The notes below the pieces were generated by a model. The model was not told the DNA's origin. It did not search any database and was given only the letters and a program-made list of their open reading frames with translations. The position numbers and the translations under genes were made by a program. From Acidobacteriaceae bacterium (lineage in GTDB: Bacteria; Acidobacteriota; Terriglobia; Terriglobales; Acidobacteriaceae), in assembly GCA_003132445.1 (NCBI GenBank), contig PKXU01000159.1, positions 1 to 46,261 of the forward strand: a stretch of DNA of 46,261 nt, read 5' to 3'. How positions within the stretch are numbered: position 1 is the stretch's first letter; the number at the start of each line of letters is the position of its first letter. This document shows positions 1 through 9,425 of the stretch, piece by piece.

Positions 1-386
1 GGCAAGTCGGGATGCAATCCGCCCACAATGTGAAACTCCGTGACGGCCTCGGAATATCCCGATGCGGCTGTCTCGAAAGCTTCCTCAAGCGCCATGGTGT
101 AGGCGCCGGGCGTATCTTTCTTGCGTCCAAAGGCGCACAGCCGGCACGCCGCCACACAAACATTCGTCGGATTGATGTGGCGGTTGACGTTGAAGTATGT
201 CTTATCGCCGTGCATGCGTTCGCGCATGGAATTGGCCATCCAGCCCACCGCAAGAATGTCCCCGGTGCGGTACAGGGCGAGTGCGTCGTCGGCATCGAGC
301 CGCTCGCCCGCCACGACCTTTTCCATGAGGGGCGCTAGGCGCCGGTCGTCAGTCTGAAAAGCGTGAGATGAGCGTGCACTAGACAT
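1..386 (-). CDS. mqnE: Aminofutalosine synthase MqnE, radical SAM (partial, 3' end outside window)
   Basis: This is the first ~128 residues of a minus-strand gene that runs off the left edge. The translation contains a radical-SAM cysteine cluster of the form CxxxCxxC within the segment HINPTNVCVAACRLCAFG, followed by a GGLHPDLP segment, which together match the MqnE family (known: joins SAM and 3-[(1-carboxyvinyl)oxy]benzoate to make aminofutalosine in the futalosine route to menaquinone). The first ATG is at 386. An internal Met at residue 22 begins the segment MEKVVAGERL, which resembles the usual start of the family and could be the true start. No other menaquinone gene is visible nearby. 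The family call is firm; the exact start is not. Confidence 0.85.
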   Translation of the reverse strand, partial: MSSARSSHAFQTDDRRLAPLMEKVVAGERLDADDALALYRTGDILAVGWMANSMRERMHGDKTYFNVNRHINPTNVCVAACRLCAFGRKKDTPGAYTMALEEAFETAASGYSEAVTEFHIVGGLHPDL

Positions 387-598
387 CCTTTTGATAATAT
401 CGCAGGACCGCGCTAAAGGCCACGATCCACAAGGAAATGAACCGATTTGCTAGACACCGGCGGGCGAATCTTTGCTTCTTCTCTTGCGTCTACGGCGAGA
501 ATTCTCGTCTACCCCTGCCACGAAAATTGCATCTACAAATTAGACACAATTTTAGCTGCGCGCCCTTCCTCGGAATTTGAATAGAAGGAGATTGCCCG

Positions 599-1438
599 AT
601 GAAAAAGAGTTTTTTCACTGCCTTAATGACCACAGCATTGCTTTGCGCTGCAGGACTCGCGCAAAGCACCATGCCGTCTTCGCAAAACCCAAGCACCTCA
701 GCCCCGCCTGAGGCTCAGCCGGCCCCGCCGTCGCAGGCAAATCCCGCTCCCAATTCCATGGCCCCGAGTCAGGCCGCATCTTCGCCGAAGATCGCTCCGG
801 GAAGCGTCATTCCGGTTGAACTCACAAAGACCGTTGACGCCAAGAAAGCCAAGCCCGGTGATCCAGTAGTGGCAAGGGTCACCATGGACGTGAAAACTAC
901 CAGCGGAGAAGTGCTCGTGCCCAAGAACACAAAAGTTCTAGGACACGTTACCGCAGCCCAGGCCCGCAACAAAGAACAGAAAGAATCTCAGGTCGGGATC
1001 TCTTTTGATCGCGCGGAATTGAACGGTGGAGAAGTGTCTTTGCCCATGTCGATCCAGGCCGTCATTGCTCCTCCCACAAATAATGCAAATAATGCTGGTT
1101 CTTCCGATCAGAGTGCTCCCGCTGGAGGTGGCAGCCCGGCTCCGTCCTCAATGCCCGCTGGTCGCAGCGGTTCCATGGGAGGAGCAAGCCAAACTCAGAC
1201 TTCGAATAATGCGGCTCCGAATGCAGTCGGCAATGAAGGTACAAACAATTCGCAGAACAATCCACAGCAAAGCAACTCCCGCCCACAGATTAACGGCAAC
1301 ACCCAGGGCGTCGTAGGCATTTCGGACCTGAAGCTGGAACCAGCGCAGACCGGAGCGCAGGGCTCCGTTCTAAGTTCGGAGAAAAATAATGTTAAGGTCG
1401 AAAGCGGAACCTTCCTGCTGCTGAAAGTAAATCAGTGA
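599..1438 (+). CDS. Secreted Pro/Ser/Asn-rich protein of unknown function
   Basis: The 279-residue product has an N-terminal signal peptide (Lys-Lys then a hydrophobic stretch, cleavage probably after the Gly-Leu-Ala near residue 21). A low-complexity Pro/Ala/Ser/Gln linker follows to about residue 60. Residues ~65-160 form a compact beta-rich segment (GSVIPVELTKTVDAKKAKPGD onward, then a KNTKVLGHV motif). Residues ~165-235 are Asn/Ser/Gln-rich disorder, and the C-terminus ends in a hydrophobic strand. A good ribosome site (AAGGAG) lies 7 nt before the ATG. I recognise this general type from Acidobacteriota genomes but know no function for it. It stands alone, divergent from mqnE and convergent with the PAP2 gene. 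Confidence 0.8.
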   Translation: MKKSFFTALMTTALLCAAGLAQSTMPSSQNPSTSAPPEAQPAPPSQANPAPNSMAPSQAASSPKIAPGSVIPVELTKTVDAKKAKPGDPVVARVTMDVKTTSGEVLVPKNTKVLGHVTAAQARNKEQKESQVGISFDRAELNGGEVSLPMSIQAVIAPPTNNANNAGSSDQSAPAGGGSPAPSSMPAGRSGSMGGASQTQTSNNAAPNAVGNEGTNNSQNNPQQSNSRPQINGNTQGVVGISDLKLEPAQTGAQGSVLSSEKNNVKVESGTFLLLKVNQ

Positions 1439-1497
1439 GAACGTGAAGAGAGCGAGGAGGCGCGCTTGCGCCTCCATTCACCTTGTCGTCTTGAGTG

Positions 1498-2763
1498 CTA
1501 TGCAGTCGCCGCCGCGGCTCGGGGGCGAACCGGCAGTTCCTGCTCCAGAGCGCCGGCCAGGCGATGCCAGAGGAAAACAGAAGGACCGATCGTTGCGACA
1601 ATCATTCCCCAAGGCACTAAGGGCGAACTCCAGAAGAAACTGGTCGTAAAGCTGAGCAGGGAAAACCACAACAAGGTTGTGAATATTCCGAAAAGAAATG
1701 CCGCCCGCCTTTCAGCGCTTTGAAATGGCAACTGGTACGAGCACAAGGCCTGCACCATCAAAGAAAATGGAAACGCGACGACCAGATCGATGAAGTAATG
1801 CTCGCCCGTGCCCAAAGTCGCCAGGACCGTTAGGCTGAGGAATATCAGCGCGACAGCCCGGATCCAGCGGGGTAATCCTCTCGAGTTCCACCATACGAGC
1901 AGCACCCAGGCCATGTGCAGCGAAGGGATCGCGTTGCGCGCACCCGGCATGAGCACGGGCACGACTCGCATGTGCATGGCAACAGCGGTAGAGAACGGAT
2001 GAAAAGGAAACTCCGATCCGAAAAGATGCACCGGACCGCAAGCCGGCAACAGGTTGTAAAAAAGTACGCCCAGTGGTCCGGCCACAAGAAATGCCAGCAT
2101 TACCGCCAGTGCATTTTCGCGCTTGCGGCGTAACTGGGCCGCGTACACCAACGCCAACGGTAACGGCAGGGCGATGTAAATGATGAGGCAGACAGTTCGT
2201 ATCCATGGAACTTTCCAGAAAAGCTGGCCCACCAAGAAACTGATCTGCACCCGCAGGCTGCTATCGAAGGAATACAGGAATAGATCAAATGTTTTCGGAT
2301 GAAGCCTCTCGGTGATATCGAGCAGAGTGCTCGCCGTCCATTCTGAGGCAACGAACAACACCGCCGGCAAGAATCCATACAGCAGCAACTTGCGGTCGTT
2401 CGCCTCTGCCCAAATTGTGTGAATGCCCAGAACCGCGAAGGCGGCCAAGCCGGCAAAGGAAAATCCGGCCATAATTCTTGGCGGGAAATGCAAGAGGCGA
2501 TAGTCAAGCGCCGCCAAAAGCAATCCACCCGACACAACCCAAAGCAAATCAAACCAGGAGCGGCGGAGTACCACCAGAACAATCAGCGCGCTCACCAGCG
2601 CTAGTGAAAGATACGCCGAGACCATCGTCTCGTCGTAAAACTGTCGATTTAGAGCAAGCCCCAGGATCGCAGTGAAGAGCAACACCGCAAGTGCGATCTT
2701 CACGACGAACGAGCGGTCGAGGCGCGGGTGATCGAGGCGCGGGTTAAGATCAGGCTGTTCCAA
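1498..2763 (-). CDS. PAP2-superfamily membrane phosphatase / phosphotransferase (Aur1/Ipt1-like)
   Basis: This 421-residue polytopic membrane protein has roughly ten hydrophobic segments. Two of the three PAP2 motifs are visible: NAIPSLHMAW near residue 282 (motif C2, Ser-x-x-His) and GTGEHYFIDLVVAFPF near residue 320 (motif C3, His then Asp). A clear C1 motif (KxxxxxxRP) is not obvious, which is typical of the inositolphosphorylceramide-synthase-like branch. That points to transfer or hydrolysis of a lipid-linked phosphate at the membrane. The substrate cannot be inferred. The gene is followed on the same strand only by the divergent secreted-protein gene. It lies 148 nt downstream of hisA, so it could receive read-through from the his operon, but it probably has its own promoter. 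Confidence 0.82.
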   Translation of the reverse strand: MEQPDLNPRLDHPRLDRSFVVKIALAVLLFTAILGLALNRQFYDETMVSAYLSLALVSALIVLVVLRRSWFDLLWVVSGGLLLAALDYRLLHFPPRIMAGFSFAGLAAFAVLGIHTIWAEANDRKLLLYGFLPAVLFVASEWTASTLLDITERLHPKTFDLFLYSFDSSLRVQISFLVGQLFWKVPWIRTVCLIIYIALPLPLALVYAAQLRRKRENALAVMLAFLVAGPLGVLFYNLLPACGPVHLFGSEFPFHPFSTAVAMHMRVVPVLMPGARNAIPSLHMAWVLLVWWNSRGLPRWIRAVALIFLSLTVLATLGTGEHYFIDLVVAFPFSLMVQALCSYQLPFQSAERRAAFLFGIFTTLLWFSLLSFTTSFFWSSPLVPWGMIVATIGPSVFLWHRLAGALEQELPVRPRAAAATA

Positions 2764-2911
2764 GTAACTCCATCACACCTATGGCGGGCGTTGCAATTGG
2801 TGGTGTTGAGAAAGTTTAGGATTTCCGCGGATGCAACGCAATCTGAGCGGCCATCAACGAGTTACATAAGTAATACTGCCTGAAGCAGCGTGATCTCGAA
2901 TGCCGCGAACG

Positions 2912-3604
2912 TCATTCGAGTGCGGTCAGAAATCCCGGCAGAATTCCCTTGTAAATCGCCATGCCGACTACGGCGTCCACGCCAAGAGTCTGCAGTGCTT
3001 CAATCTCTTCCTGCGAACGAATGCCACCCGCGGCAATGAGCTGCCGGCTCGTGGCGGAGCGCAGCGGACGGATTACATCGAGCGGGAATCCCTGCAACAA
3101 ACCTTCCGTCTCCACGTGTGTGTAGAGGAAAGCGCCGCACCAGGGCTCGAGCGTCCGCACCATTTGCAGTGGGCTCACGTTTGTCGCCCTGCGCCATCCG
3201 TGCGTAACCACTCGCACGCCGACGGCATCCAGAGCAAATACCAATCGACCGGAACCAACGGCCCTCGCTATGTTTTCCGCGAACCCCTCGTCCAGTTCGT
3301 CTTGCGCGAACAGCGCCGATCCAATGATGACTCTCTGCGCTCCCGCCGAAAGTGCAGCCTCAGCAACCGCTACGGAGCGGATGCCCCCTCCTACCTGGCA
3401 TGGCAATTTCCGCGCCAGTTCGCGAACCAGATCAATGTTGTCGCCCGATCCCATGGCCGCGTCGAGATCGATCACTTGGACCAGAGGATAGCTCGAAAAG
3501 CGTTTGATCCACGTTTCGAAGTTATCGAATTCCAGCGCCTTCCTGCGGCCCTGCACCAACTGCACGATCTTGCCACCCATTAAATCGATCGAAGGAATCA
3601 GCAT
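2912..3604 (-). CDS. hisA: Phosphoribosylformimino-AICAR ribotide isomerase HisA
   Basis: The 230-residue TIM-barrel enzyme catalyses the Amadori rearrangement of ProFAR to PRFAR, the fourth step of histidine synthesis. The catalytic aspartates are visible as D7 in [11 protein letters not shown] and D126 in VFALDAVG. The phosphate-binding glycines appear as QVGGGIRS and IAAGGIRS. I chose the ATG at 3604; a GTG two codons upstream (3610) is also open but has less family support. The gene overlaps the end of hisF by 7 nt and is the last gene of the his operon. No convincing intrinsic terminator follows it. Confidence 0.95.
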   Translation of the reverse strand: MLIPSIDLMGGKIVQLVQGRRKALEFDNFETWIKRFSSYPLVQVIDLDAAMGSGDNIDLVRELARKLPCQVGGGIRSVAVAEAALSAGAQRVIIGSALFAQDELDEGFAENIARAVGSGRLVFALDAVGVRVVTHGWRRATNVSPLQMVRTLEPWCGAFLYTHVETEGLLQGFPLDVIRPLRSATSRQLIAAGGIRSQEEIEALQTLGVDAVVGMAIYKGILPGFLTALE

Positions 3605-4365
3605 GGCCACCTTACTGGAATTCCTTCCGCACCGATCTGTTGCTTCAAGTCAGAAAGCCGGCTGAAACCGTAATGAAAAATGGATGCCGCCAATGCGGCA
3701 TCGGCGTGGCCTTCGCGGAATACTTCCACAAAATGTTGCGCGCCGCCCGCGCCGCCTGAAGCAATCACGGGAATCCGAACCGAATCGGCCACGGCTCGCG
3801 TCAGTTCGCAATCGAATCCTGCGCCCGTTCCGTCGCGATCCATAGAGGTCAGTAGAATCTCGCCGGCGCCGCGCGATTCCGCTTCTTGAGCCCAGCCAAT
3901 CGCATCTCTCGCAGTCCCCTCTCGTCCGCCATGCGAGAACGCCTGCCAATGCGAGCCGTCAACGGAGCGCTGGGCATCGATGGCGACGACCACTGCCTGC
4001 GAACCAAAGCGCGCCGCGATTTGAGTAATCAAAGTAGGATCATGAAGTGCCGCAGAGTTGATGCTGATCTTGTCCGCACCCGCTGAGAATACGGCGGATG
4101 CATCCTCAAGCGTGCGAATTCCGCCCCCTACGGTGAAAGGAATAAACAACTGCCGGGCCGCGCGGCGCACCGTATCGAGTAGCGTGGGCCGCCGCTCGTG
4201 CACTGCCGAAATATCCAGAAGCACGACTTCGTCGGCCCCTGCCTCGCTATGCGCCTTCGCCAGTTCAGCCGGATCCCCCGCGTCGCGCAGATTCTCAAAC
4301 TGCACACCCTTCACAACGCGGCCGCCGTCCACGTCCAGGCAAGCGATAATGCGTTTCGTCAGCAT
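3598..4365 (-). CDS. hisF: Imidazole glycerol phosphate synthase cyclase subunit HisF
   Basis: The 255-residue (beta/alpha)8 barrel is the cyclase half of IGP synthase. It combines PRFAR with ammonia channelled from HisH to give imidazole glycerol phosphate and AICAR. The two essential aspartates are in place: D11 in [15 protein letters not shown] and D130 in VVVAIDAQ. Phosphate-binding loops GGGIRT and ASGGAGG are also present. The length is normal for the family. It starts one base after the hisH stop codon (TGA G ATG), which implies translational coupling with its partner subunit, and it overlaps hisA by 7 nt. Confidence 0.97.
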   Translation of the reverse strand: MLTKRIIACLDVDGGRVVKGVQFENLRDAGDPAELAKAHSEAGADEVVLLDISAVHERRPTLLDTVRRAARQLFIPFTVGGGIRTLEDASAVFSAGADKISINSAALHDPTLITQIAARFGSQAVVVAIDAQRSVDGSHWQAFSHGGREGTARDAIGWAQEAESRGAGEILLTSMDRDGTGAGFDCELTRAVADSVRIPVIASGGAGGAQHFVEVFREGHADAALAASIFHYGFSRLSDLKQQIGAEGIPVRWPC

Positions 4366-4366
4366 C

Positions 4367-4957
4367 TCAGAGTAAACAAAAATTGCGCAATATCTTCAAT
4401 CCGGTTTCTCCGGACTTTTCTGGATGAAACTGCACGCCGAATAAATGATCGCGCTCCACCGCCGCTGAAAACGCTCCGCCGTATTCGCAGCACGCAACCG
4501 TCGCATCACTCATCGGCGCGCGAAATGAATGCGTGAAATACACAAACGAGCGCGACGGCACATCCCGAAACAGCCGCGAAGACGACGAAATGTCGATCTG
4601 ATTCCAACCCACGTGTGGAGATTTCACGTTGCCAGGAAATCGCCCGCACTCGCCTTCTAACACGCCCAATCCCGGCGTCTCCAGCGATTCGTGACTCCCC
4701 TGAAACATCCATTGCATTCCGACGCAGATGCCAAGAAATGGAATTCCGCGCTCGATGCCATCTGTGATCGCCTGCGTTAAACCTGACCGTCCGAGCGCCG
4801 CGGTCGACGCAAAGTGGCCCACGCCCGGCAGGACAATTTTCGAAGCTTTCGCAACCTCCTCAGGATCGGAAGTGATCGCGCATTCCTGCTCCAGCCAGTC
4901 CAGCGCCTTTTTCACCGAAACCAGGTTTCCCGCACCGTAATCGACAATCGCAATCAT
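4367..4957 (-). CDS. hisH: Imidazole glycerol phosphate synthase glutaminase subunit HisH
   Basis: This 196-residue class-I glutamine amidotransferase supplies ammonia to HisF. The catalytic triad is visible: C78 in LGICVGMQ, and H178 and E180 in [11 protein letters not shown]. The oxyanion strand PGVG is at residues 44-47. The reading frame stays open upstream, but the family start [11 protein letters not shown] falls at 4957, where the ATG shares one base with the hisB stop codon (TGATG). I therefore take that start. Confidence 0.97.
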   Translation of the reverse strand: MIAIVDYGAGNLVSVKKALDWLEQECAITSDPEEVAKASKIVLPGVGHFASTAALGRSGLTQAITDGIERGIPFLGICVGMQWMFQGSHESLETPGLGVLEGECGRFPGNVKSPHVGWNQIDISSSSRLFRDVPSRSFVYFTHSFRAPMSDATVACCEYGGAFSAAVERDHLFGVQFHPEKSGETGLKILRNFCLL

Positions 4958-5544
4958 CACAGCACTCCCTTGGTACTGGGCAAGAGGCGCACCATGCGCG
5001 CATCGCGCCAACAGGCCGCTCGCAGTGCGCGCGCGAAGGCTTTGAACAGCGCCTCAATCTTGTGGTGACTCGAGCGTCCATACAGCACGCGAGCATGAAC
5101 GTTGGCGCGGGCTCCGCGCGCAAAGCCTTCAAAGAAATCAGACACAAGTTCTGCCTGAAGGTCGCCGACCAGCCGCGTGCGCACTTTGGTGTCGACCACA
5201 GCGGCTGTGCGTCCACAAAAATCCACGGCGGCCATTCCCATGGTTTCGTCCATCGGCATCAGAAAATATCCCGCTCGCAGAATACCGCGCTTGCTGCCCA
5301 GAGCCTTATCAAACGCCTGCCCGAGCACAATGCCAACATCCTCGACCGTGTGATGCTGGTCTACGTCCAGATCTCCGTGCGCTTTCAACGTCAAATCGAA
5401 GCCGCCGTGATGGGCAAATAATTCCAGCATGTGGTCGAAGAATCGAATGCCGGTCGAAATCTGATAGCGGCCGCGACCTTCAATGGTGAGCGAGATCGCA
5501 ATCTGAGTCTCTTTACTGACGCGCTTGATGCTTCCTTTTCTCAT
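4957..5544 (-). CDS. hisB: Imidazoleglycerol-phosphate dehydratase HisB
   Basis: The 195-residue enzyme dehydrates imidazole glycerol phosphate to imidazole acetol phosphate using two Mn ions. Both metal-binding signatures are present: the HHTVEDVG repeat near residue 60 and the [10 protein letters not shown] repeat near residue 165, together with [16 protein letters not shown]. The protein is the monofunctional dehydratase without the phosphatase half found in the enterobacterial HisB, so histidinol-phosphatase must be encoded elsewhere. The start at 5544 overlaps the hisC stop by four bases (ATGA), which decides it over an open upstream extension. Confidence 0.97.
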   Translation of the reverse strand: MRKGSIKRVSKETQIAISLTIEGRGRYQISTGIRFFDHMLELFAHHGGFDLTLKAHGDLDVDQHHTVEDVGIVLGQAFDKALGSKRGILRAGYFLMPMDETMGMAAVDFCGRTAAVVDTKVRTRLVGDLQAELVSDFFEGFARGARANVHARVLYGRSSHHKIEALFKAFARALRAACWRDARMVRLLPSTKGVL

Positions 5545-6617
5545 CGCCGCGATGCTCCCTGCACTATGCCTAGCTCTTCGCACGTCTCTTTGAACCCGAT
5601 CAGCAAGCGGTCCGTATGTTCACGAGGGCCCAGAGTAATGCGCACACATCCTTCACAGCCGTGATCGCTGGAACGGTCGCGAACCAGAATGCCGTGCTGC
5701 CGAATGTGCTCAACAAAAGAAGCCGCCGCGCCCACGCGCGCCAGCACGAAATTCGCTTGACTTGGCCAGAACTGAATTCCGCTGGCTTCGAGCGCATGCT
5801 CAAGGCGAGACCTCGACTCACGAATTTCGCCGGCATACTGCTGAATGTAATCTTGATCGCTCAACGCTTCCGGCAGGCAAGCCAGCGCGGCTGCATTCAC
5901 GTTATAGGGAGAACAAACGCGGCGTATTGCTCGCATTTGTTCTGCGTCGCCGATCAGCGCACCACTGCGCAGCCCAGCCAGCCCGTATGCCTTGGAAAAA
6001 GTGCGCGCAACAAAAAGATTGGGAACTTTGCCGCGCGTAGCGAGCATACTTTCCCCATAGAACTCGAAGTAGGCTTCGTCGACGAGCACAGCCGCATCTG
6101 GCGCCGTATGAGCGATTCGCAATAGATCCGCCACAGGCACGACGGTTCCTGTGGGATTATTTGGATTCGCAATCGCAATCATCCGCGTGCGCCGCGTTAT
6201 ACGATCGCAGAGATCATTCGTGGGAAAGTTGAAATCCTTGCCCGCGGAAACAGCGATGACTTGCGCTCCCGCCGCCATCATATAAATTCGGTACATGGAG
6301 TATGTAGGCACAACAATCAGCGCCTCGTCCCCCGGTTCGAGATAGGTCTCGCACAGCAGATGGATGGCTTCATCGACACCATTGGTCAGTAACAATTCTG
6401 CTGCCGCGATCCCTAGAAACTCGGCCACCTTCACTTCCACCGGCTCGCGTTCCGGATAGCTTGCCAATTTTTCCGGAGTTAACTCCCGTAAGCGTGCGAG
6501 CACTCGAGGTGAACATCCGACCGTGTTTTCGTTGAAATCCAGACGCAGTCCATTCCTTCCCGCCAGCGGAGGATGGTAGGAAGGCAACGTACGCACTGCT
6601 TCCCGTGGACTAAGCAT
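5541..6617 (-). CDS. hisC: Histidinol-phosphate aminotransferase HisC
   Basis: The 358-residue fold-type I PLP enzyme transaminates imidazole acetol phosphate to L-histidinol phosphate. The Schiff-base lysine is K209 in [16 protein letters not shown]. The NPNNPTG motif (residues 151-157) and the cofactor aspartate in [10 protein letters not shown] (D180) are intact. It overlaps hisD by 8 nt and hisB by 4 nt. Placement of hisC between hisD and hisB matches the common bacterial operon order. Confidence 0.96.
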   Translation of the reverse strand: MLSPREAVRTLPSYHPPLAGRNGLRLDFNENTVGCSPRVLARLRELTPEKLASYPEREPVEVKVAEFLGIAAAELLLTNGVDEAIHLLCETYLEPGDEALIVVPTYSMYRIYMMAAGAQVIAVSAGKDFNFPTNDLCDRITRRTRMIAIANPNNPTGTVVPVADLLRIAHTAPDAAVLVDEAYFEFYGESMLATRGKVPNLFVARTFSKAYGLAGLRSGALIGDAEQMRAIRRVCSPYNVNAAALACLPEALSDQDYIQQYAGEIRESRSRLEHALEASGIQFWPSQANFVLARVGAAASFVEHIRQHGILVRDRSSDHGCEGCVRITLGPREHTDRLLIGFKETCEELGIVQGASRR

Positions 6618-7854
6618 GTTTGCACCTCACACGCACCGACTGCGCATGCGCAGTCAATCCCTCGGCATTCGCCAGGCATTCGATCGCGGGAGCAATCTGC
6701 TTGAGCCCGTTGGCGGTAAGCCGCTGTACCGTAATCACCTTCGCAAAATCTGCCACGCTTAACCCTCCACGCGATCGCGCTTGTCCCGAGGTCGGGAGCA
6801 CGTGGTTGGGACCGGCAGCGTAATCGCCCGCCGCCTGCACCGAATAATCGCCGACAAAGATGGATCCAGCATTCTGGACAAACGGCAAGTCATCGACCGC
6901 CACGGTGAGGTGTTCAGGAGCAAGTCGATTCGCCCATGCCCTTGCTTGTTCTCGCGAGGCCGCGACCAGTACCGCGCCGCGAGCCCGCAAAGACTTCAAT
7001 GCGATCGGATTCCCTTTTGCAAACTTTGCCACGCTCTCGCTCACAAGCCGCCCTAATTCGGAAGACGTTGTAATCAATAAAACCAGCGTCTGCGGATCAT
7101 GTTCCGCCTGCGCCACCAAATCGGCGGCAATGAATTCTGGTCGCCCGGAGTCGCTTACGATGACGGCCTCGGTCGGGCCCGCCAGAAAATCGATCGCGCA
7201 GTCGAACGAAACCAATTTTTTCGCGACCGTGACGTAGGCGTTTCCTGGCCCGACAATTTTATCGACTCGTAGAATCGTGCTTGTTCCATACGCCAGGGCC
7301 GCGATAGCCTGAGCGCCGCCCACCCGATAAAATTCATTCACGCCCAGCATTTTTGCCGCAGCTAACACTTCTGCCGAAGGCTTCGGCGATACCACACGAA
7401 TATTCTTCACGCCCGCGACCTGAGCGGGAATTACGGTCATCAATACGGTCGAAACGAGCGGGTAGCGCCCGCCCGGAACATAGCAGCCCACGGATTCCAA
7501 AGGCCGCACAATTTGCCCGAGAGAAATTCCGTCGTGCGTTCGCATCCAGCTCTTGGGCTTTTGCCACTCGCAGAACCGGCGAATGTTCCGCGCAGCCTGG
7601 CGCAGAGACGTACGCAGCTCGGTCGAAATCGTGCGCCACGCCGCCGTCATTTCTTCCTCGGAGACTCGCAACGATTGTTTCGCTGCCAGCCCGTCCCAAC
7701 GTTCCGCATAGCGCCGCAACGATCGATCACCGCCGCTGCGCACACTCGCAATGATGCGCCGTACCTGCGGTTCCAGACCGCGCAGCGTTGTCCCGCGCGC
7801 GGCGAGCCGGTCCACCATCGCGCCGGCTTTGCGGCCGGAGACGATCCGCATCAC
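6610..7854 (-). CDS. hisD: Histidinol dehydrogenase HisD
   Basis: The 414-residue zinc enzyme carries out the final two NAD-dependent oxidations of L-histidinol to L-histidine. Zinc ligands are visible as Q249 and H252 in AQAEHDPQT, with further ligands expected in the [10 protein letters not shown] region. The catalytic Glu-His pair is in RLAPEHLTV. The length is slightly shorter than the usual 425-435 residues, mainly at the N-terminus. It overlaps hisG by four bases (ATGA), so translation is probably coupled. Confidence 0.96.
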   Translation of the reverse strand: MMRIVSGRKAGAMVDRLAARGTTLRGLEPQVRRIIASVRSGGDRSLRRYAERWDGLAAKQSLRVSEEEMTAAWRTISTELRTSLRQAARNIRRFCEWQKPKSWMRTHDGISLGQIVRPLESVGCYVPGGRYPLVSTVLMTVIPAQVAGVKNIRVVSPKPSAEVLAAAKMLGVNEFYRVGGAQAIAALAYGTSTILRVDKIVGPGNAYVTVAKKLVSFDCAIDFLAGPTEAVIVSDSGRPEFIAADLVAQAEHDPQTLVLLITTSSELGRLVSESVAKFAKGNPIALKSLRARGAVLVAASREQARAWANRLAPEHLTVAVDDLPFVQNAGSIFVGDYSVQAAGDYAAGPNHVLPTSGQARSRGGLSVADFAKVITVQRLTANGLKQIAPAIECLANAEGLTAHAQSVRVRCKHA

Positions 7855-8720
7855 AACACCACCTTATTCAAGGGGTACTCGACAATGCCGTGCGCTTGCG
7901 CCTCTTTGAGGCGAGGAATCACATCCCACGCGGACGCTTCGTCGATTACGGTATTCACCGCGAGCCAGTCTTCGTCACTCAGATGAGAGATCGTCGGCTT
8001 CTGCAGGGCGGGCAACACGGCAAGTACTGCGGCGAGATTTTCTTTGCGGACATTTAACATGAGGCCTACTCGGTCCTGCGCTTCCATGGCGCCTTGCAGC
8101 ATCAGCGCCAAATTATCGATCTTTCGCCGTTTGTCGCGGTCCTCGTAGGAGCATTTGTTGGCGATCAACTGCGTGTTCGATTCCAGCACCGTTTCCAGAA
8201 TGCGAAGCCGATTCGCCTTCAGTGAGCTTCCGGTTTCGGTGACTTCGACAATGGCATCCGCCAACATGGGTGGCTTGACTTCCGTGGCGCCCCACGAAAA
8301 ATCGACTCGCACCTCAACGCCTTTCTTGCGAAAATAATCGCGCGTAACTTTCACCAATTCGGTGGCAACGATTTTATCCTTGAGATCTTCGGCTCGCTGA
8401 ATTGTAGAATCCTCCGGCACAGCCAAAACCCATCGCACTTTGCCGCGGCTGCGCTTGGCGTAAATCAAGTCACTGACAGTGACCACCTCCAGACCGCTCT
8501 CAACTATCCAGTCAAATCCGGTCAAGCCCGCGTCAATGGCGCCATGCTCAACATAGCGGGCCATTTCCTGTGCGCGAATTAACATGCAATCGATTTCCGG
8601 ATCGGAGGTGCGGGCAAAGTACGAGCGTCCGTCGGTATAGGCGGGAAGACCGGCTCGCGCAAACAGCTGTAAGGTTGCATCCTGCAAACTGCCCTTCGGA
8701 ATTCCAATGCGCAGCTTCAT
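7851..8720 (-). CDS. hisG: ATP phosphoribosyltransferase HisG (long form)
   Basis: The 289-residue enzyme condenses ATP and PRPP in the committed step of histidine synthesis. The N-terminal [10 protein letters not shown] segment and the [10 protein letters not shown] motif fit HisG. The length, with a C-terminal ~75-residue regulatory domain, fits the long hexameric form, which does not need HisZ and is normally feedback-inhibited by histidine. The frame is open 66 codons upstream, but the ATG at 8720 has the ribosome site GAAGGAG and overlaps the hisI stop by four bases, so it is the start. Control by end-product inhibition would complement the attenuator upstream. Confidence 0.96.
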   Translation of the reverse strand: MKLRIGIPKGSLQDATLQLFARAGLPAYTDGRSYFARTSDPEIDCMLIRAQEMARYVEHGAIDAGLTGFDWIVESGLEVVTVSDLIYAKRSRGKVRWVLAVPEDSTIQRAEDLKDKIVATELVKVTRDYFRKKGVEVRVDFSWGATEVKPPMLADAIVEVTETGSSLKANRLRILETVLESNTQLIANKCSYEDRDKRRKIDNLALMLQGAMEAQDRVGLMLNVRKENLAAVLAVLPALQKPTISHLSDEDWLAVNTVIDEASAWDVIPRLKEAQAHGIVEYPLNKVVL

Positions 8721-9085
8721 CGCGACTCCTTCGGCAAACTTACACTCTGCGCCCGCTCGGTTAAGGAAATTCTTTCCGTGAAACAAGATCGAGTGCCGCG
8801 ATGGCACACCACTCCCGCGCCCTCTACTTCCACGCGCACCAGCAAAGTATCGCGATCGCAATCGGTGTGCGCGGAAACAACTTTCAGCCGATTTCCCGAA
8901 CTCTCGCCCTTCATCCACAGCTTCTGGCGCGTTCGGCTGAAGAACGTTACATACCCTTCCGTCAGCGTGCGCTCGAGGGCTTCACGATTCATAAATCCCA
9001 CCATCAGCACTTCGCCGTCGGTAGAATCCTGCACCACGGCGGGAAGCAGTCCGCTCATCTTGTCGAAATCGAACTCTGCATTCAT
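8717..9085 (-). CDS. hisI: Phosphoribosyl-AMP cyclohydrolase HisI (without HisE domain)
   Basis: The 122-residue metalloenzyme opens the adenine ring of PR-AMP. The metal-binding motifs [11 protein letters not shown] and [12 protein letters not shown] are both visible. The protein ends right after the cyclohydrolase domain, so the pyrophosphohydrolase HisE must be elsewhere. I place the start at 9085, preceded by AAAGGA. An upstream ATG at 9103 would lie in the T-tract of the attenuator terminator and is unlikely. As the first structural gene it is the direct target of the leader region at 9102-9249. Confidence 0.94.
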   Translation of the reverse strand: MNAEFDFDKMSGLLPAVVQDSTDGEVLMVGFMNREALERTLTEGYVTFFSRTRQKLWMKGESSGNRLKVVSAHTDCDRDTLLVRVEVEGAGVVCHRGTRSCFTERISLTERAQSVSLPKESR

Positions 9086-9101
9086 ACTTTTCCTTTCATG
9101 C

Positions 9102-9139
9102 AAACGAAAAGCCCGCTGAGCATTATCGCGTCAGCGGGC
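9102..9139 (-). terminator. Intrinsic terminator of the his leader (attenuator)
   Basis: Read on the minus strand, a perfect 9-bp arm GCCCGCTGA (9139-9131), an 11-nt loop and the arm TCAGCGGGC (9119-9111) are followed by TTTTCGTTT. This has the form of a strong rho-independent terminator. It ends 16 nt before the hisI start codon and follows the His-rich leader ORF, so it would stop transcription before the operon unless an alternative structure forms. Confidence 0.88.
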
Positions 9140-9180
9140 CGAAACTCCTGAAAAGTGCTGTTTAGGTCAAATCTGCAATC

Positions 9181-9249
9181 TCAGGTGCACATCGCCGCCG
9201 TCGCGCTATGCGCGTGATGATGATGGCGATGATGGAAATGAGACGACAT
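9181..9249 (-). CDS. hisL: His operon leader peptide (attenuator peptide)
   Basis: A 22-codon ORF starts with ATG at 9249 and ends with TGA at 9183-9181. Eight of its residues are histidine (positions 4, 6, 7, 9-12 and 14), including four consecutive His codons. It lies between the operon promoter region and the attenuator terminator, 41 nt upstream of that hairpin. By analogy with known his leaders, stalling at His codons under starvation for charged tRNA-His would favour an antiterminator. The segment CGGCGG in codons 17-19 (9200-9195) can pair with CCGCTG in the left terminator arm (9137-9132, one G-U pair), a candidate antiterminator. There is no clear Shine-Dalgarno sequence. An in-frame stop lies two codons upstream, so the ORF cannot begin earlier. 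Confidence 0.85.
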   Translation of the reverse strand: MSSHFHHRHHHHAHSATAAMCT

Positions 9250-9258
9250 TCGTTATTC

Positions 9259-9287
9259 AGAGTACGAAAACGTCTCCCCCAGGTCAA
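9259..9287 (-). promoter_or_regulatory. Candidate promoter of the his leader/operon
   Basis: On the minus strand TTGACC (9287-9282) and TACTCT (9264-9259) are separated by 17 nt. The -10 box is weak, but it ends only 9 nt before the leader ATG, so transcripts would start at or within a few bases of the leader start codon. This agrees with the absence of a ribosome site. A competing -10 (TATATT, about 30 nt further upstream) would give a longer leader. Confidence 0.4.
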
Positions 9288-9425
9288 TAATATAAACACC
9301 CTCGTCGTATCTGTTTTTTTGATTCTAATAATCGAGATTTTTCATACAGCCTTGGATGCGGCGACCCCGTCCTGATACGATTCGAATTTCGGATTGCTGA
9401 ATATCTTCGGCTACAAGGAGCAATC

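Noticed and set aside
12..357. Plus-strand open frames at the left edge
   Set aside because: The minus strand here encodes the conserved MqnE radical-SAM motif, so these are shadows.
2900..3583. 227-residue open frame antisense to hisA
   Set aside because: It lies entirely opposite a clearly conserved hisA with active-site residues; its composition is Arg/His/Gln-rich and it has no ribosome site.
9181..9249. His-rich leader ORF as a metal-binding peptide or chance GAT repeat
   Set aside because: Its position just before the terminator and hisI, together with eight His codons, is better explained by attenuation, though chance cannot be fully excluded from one sequence.
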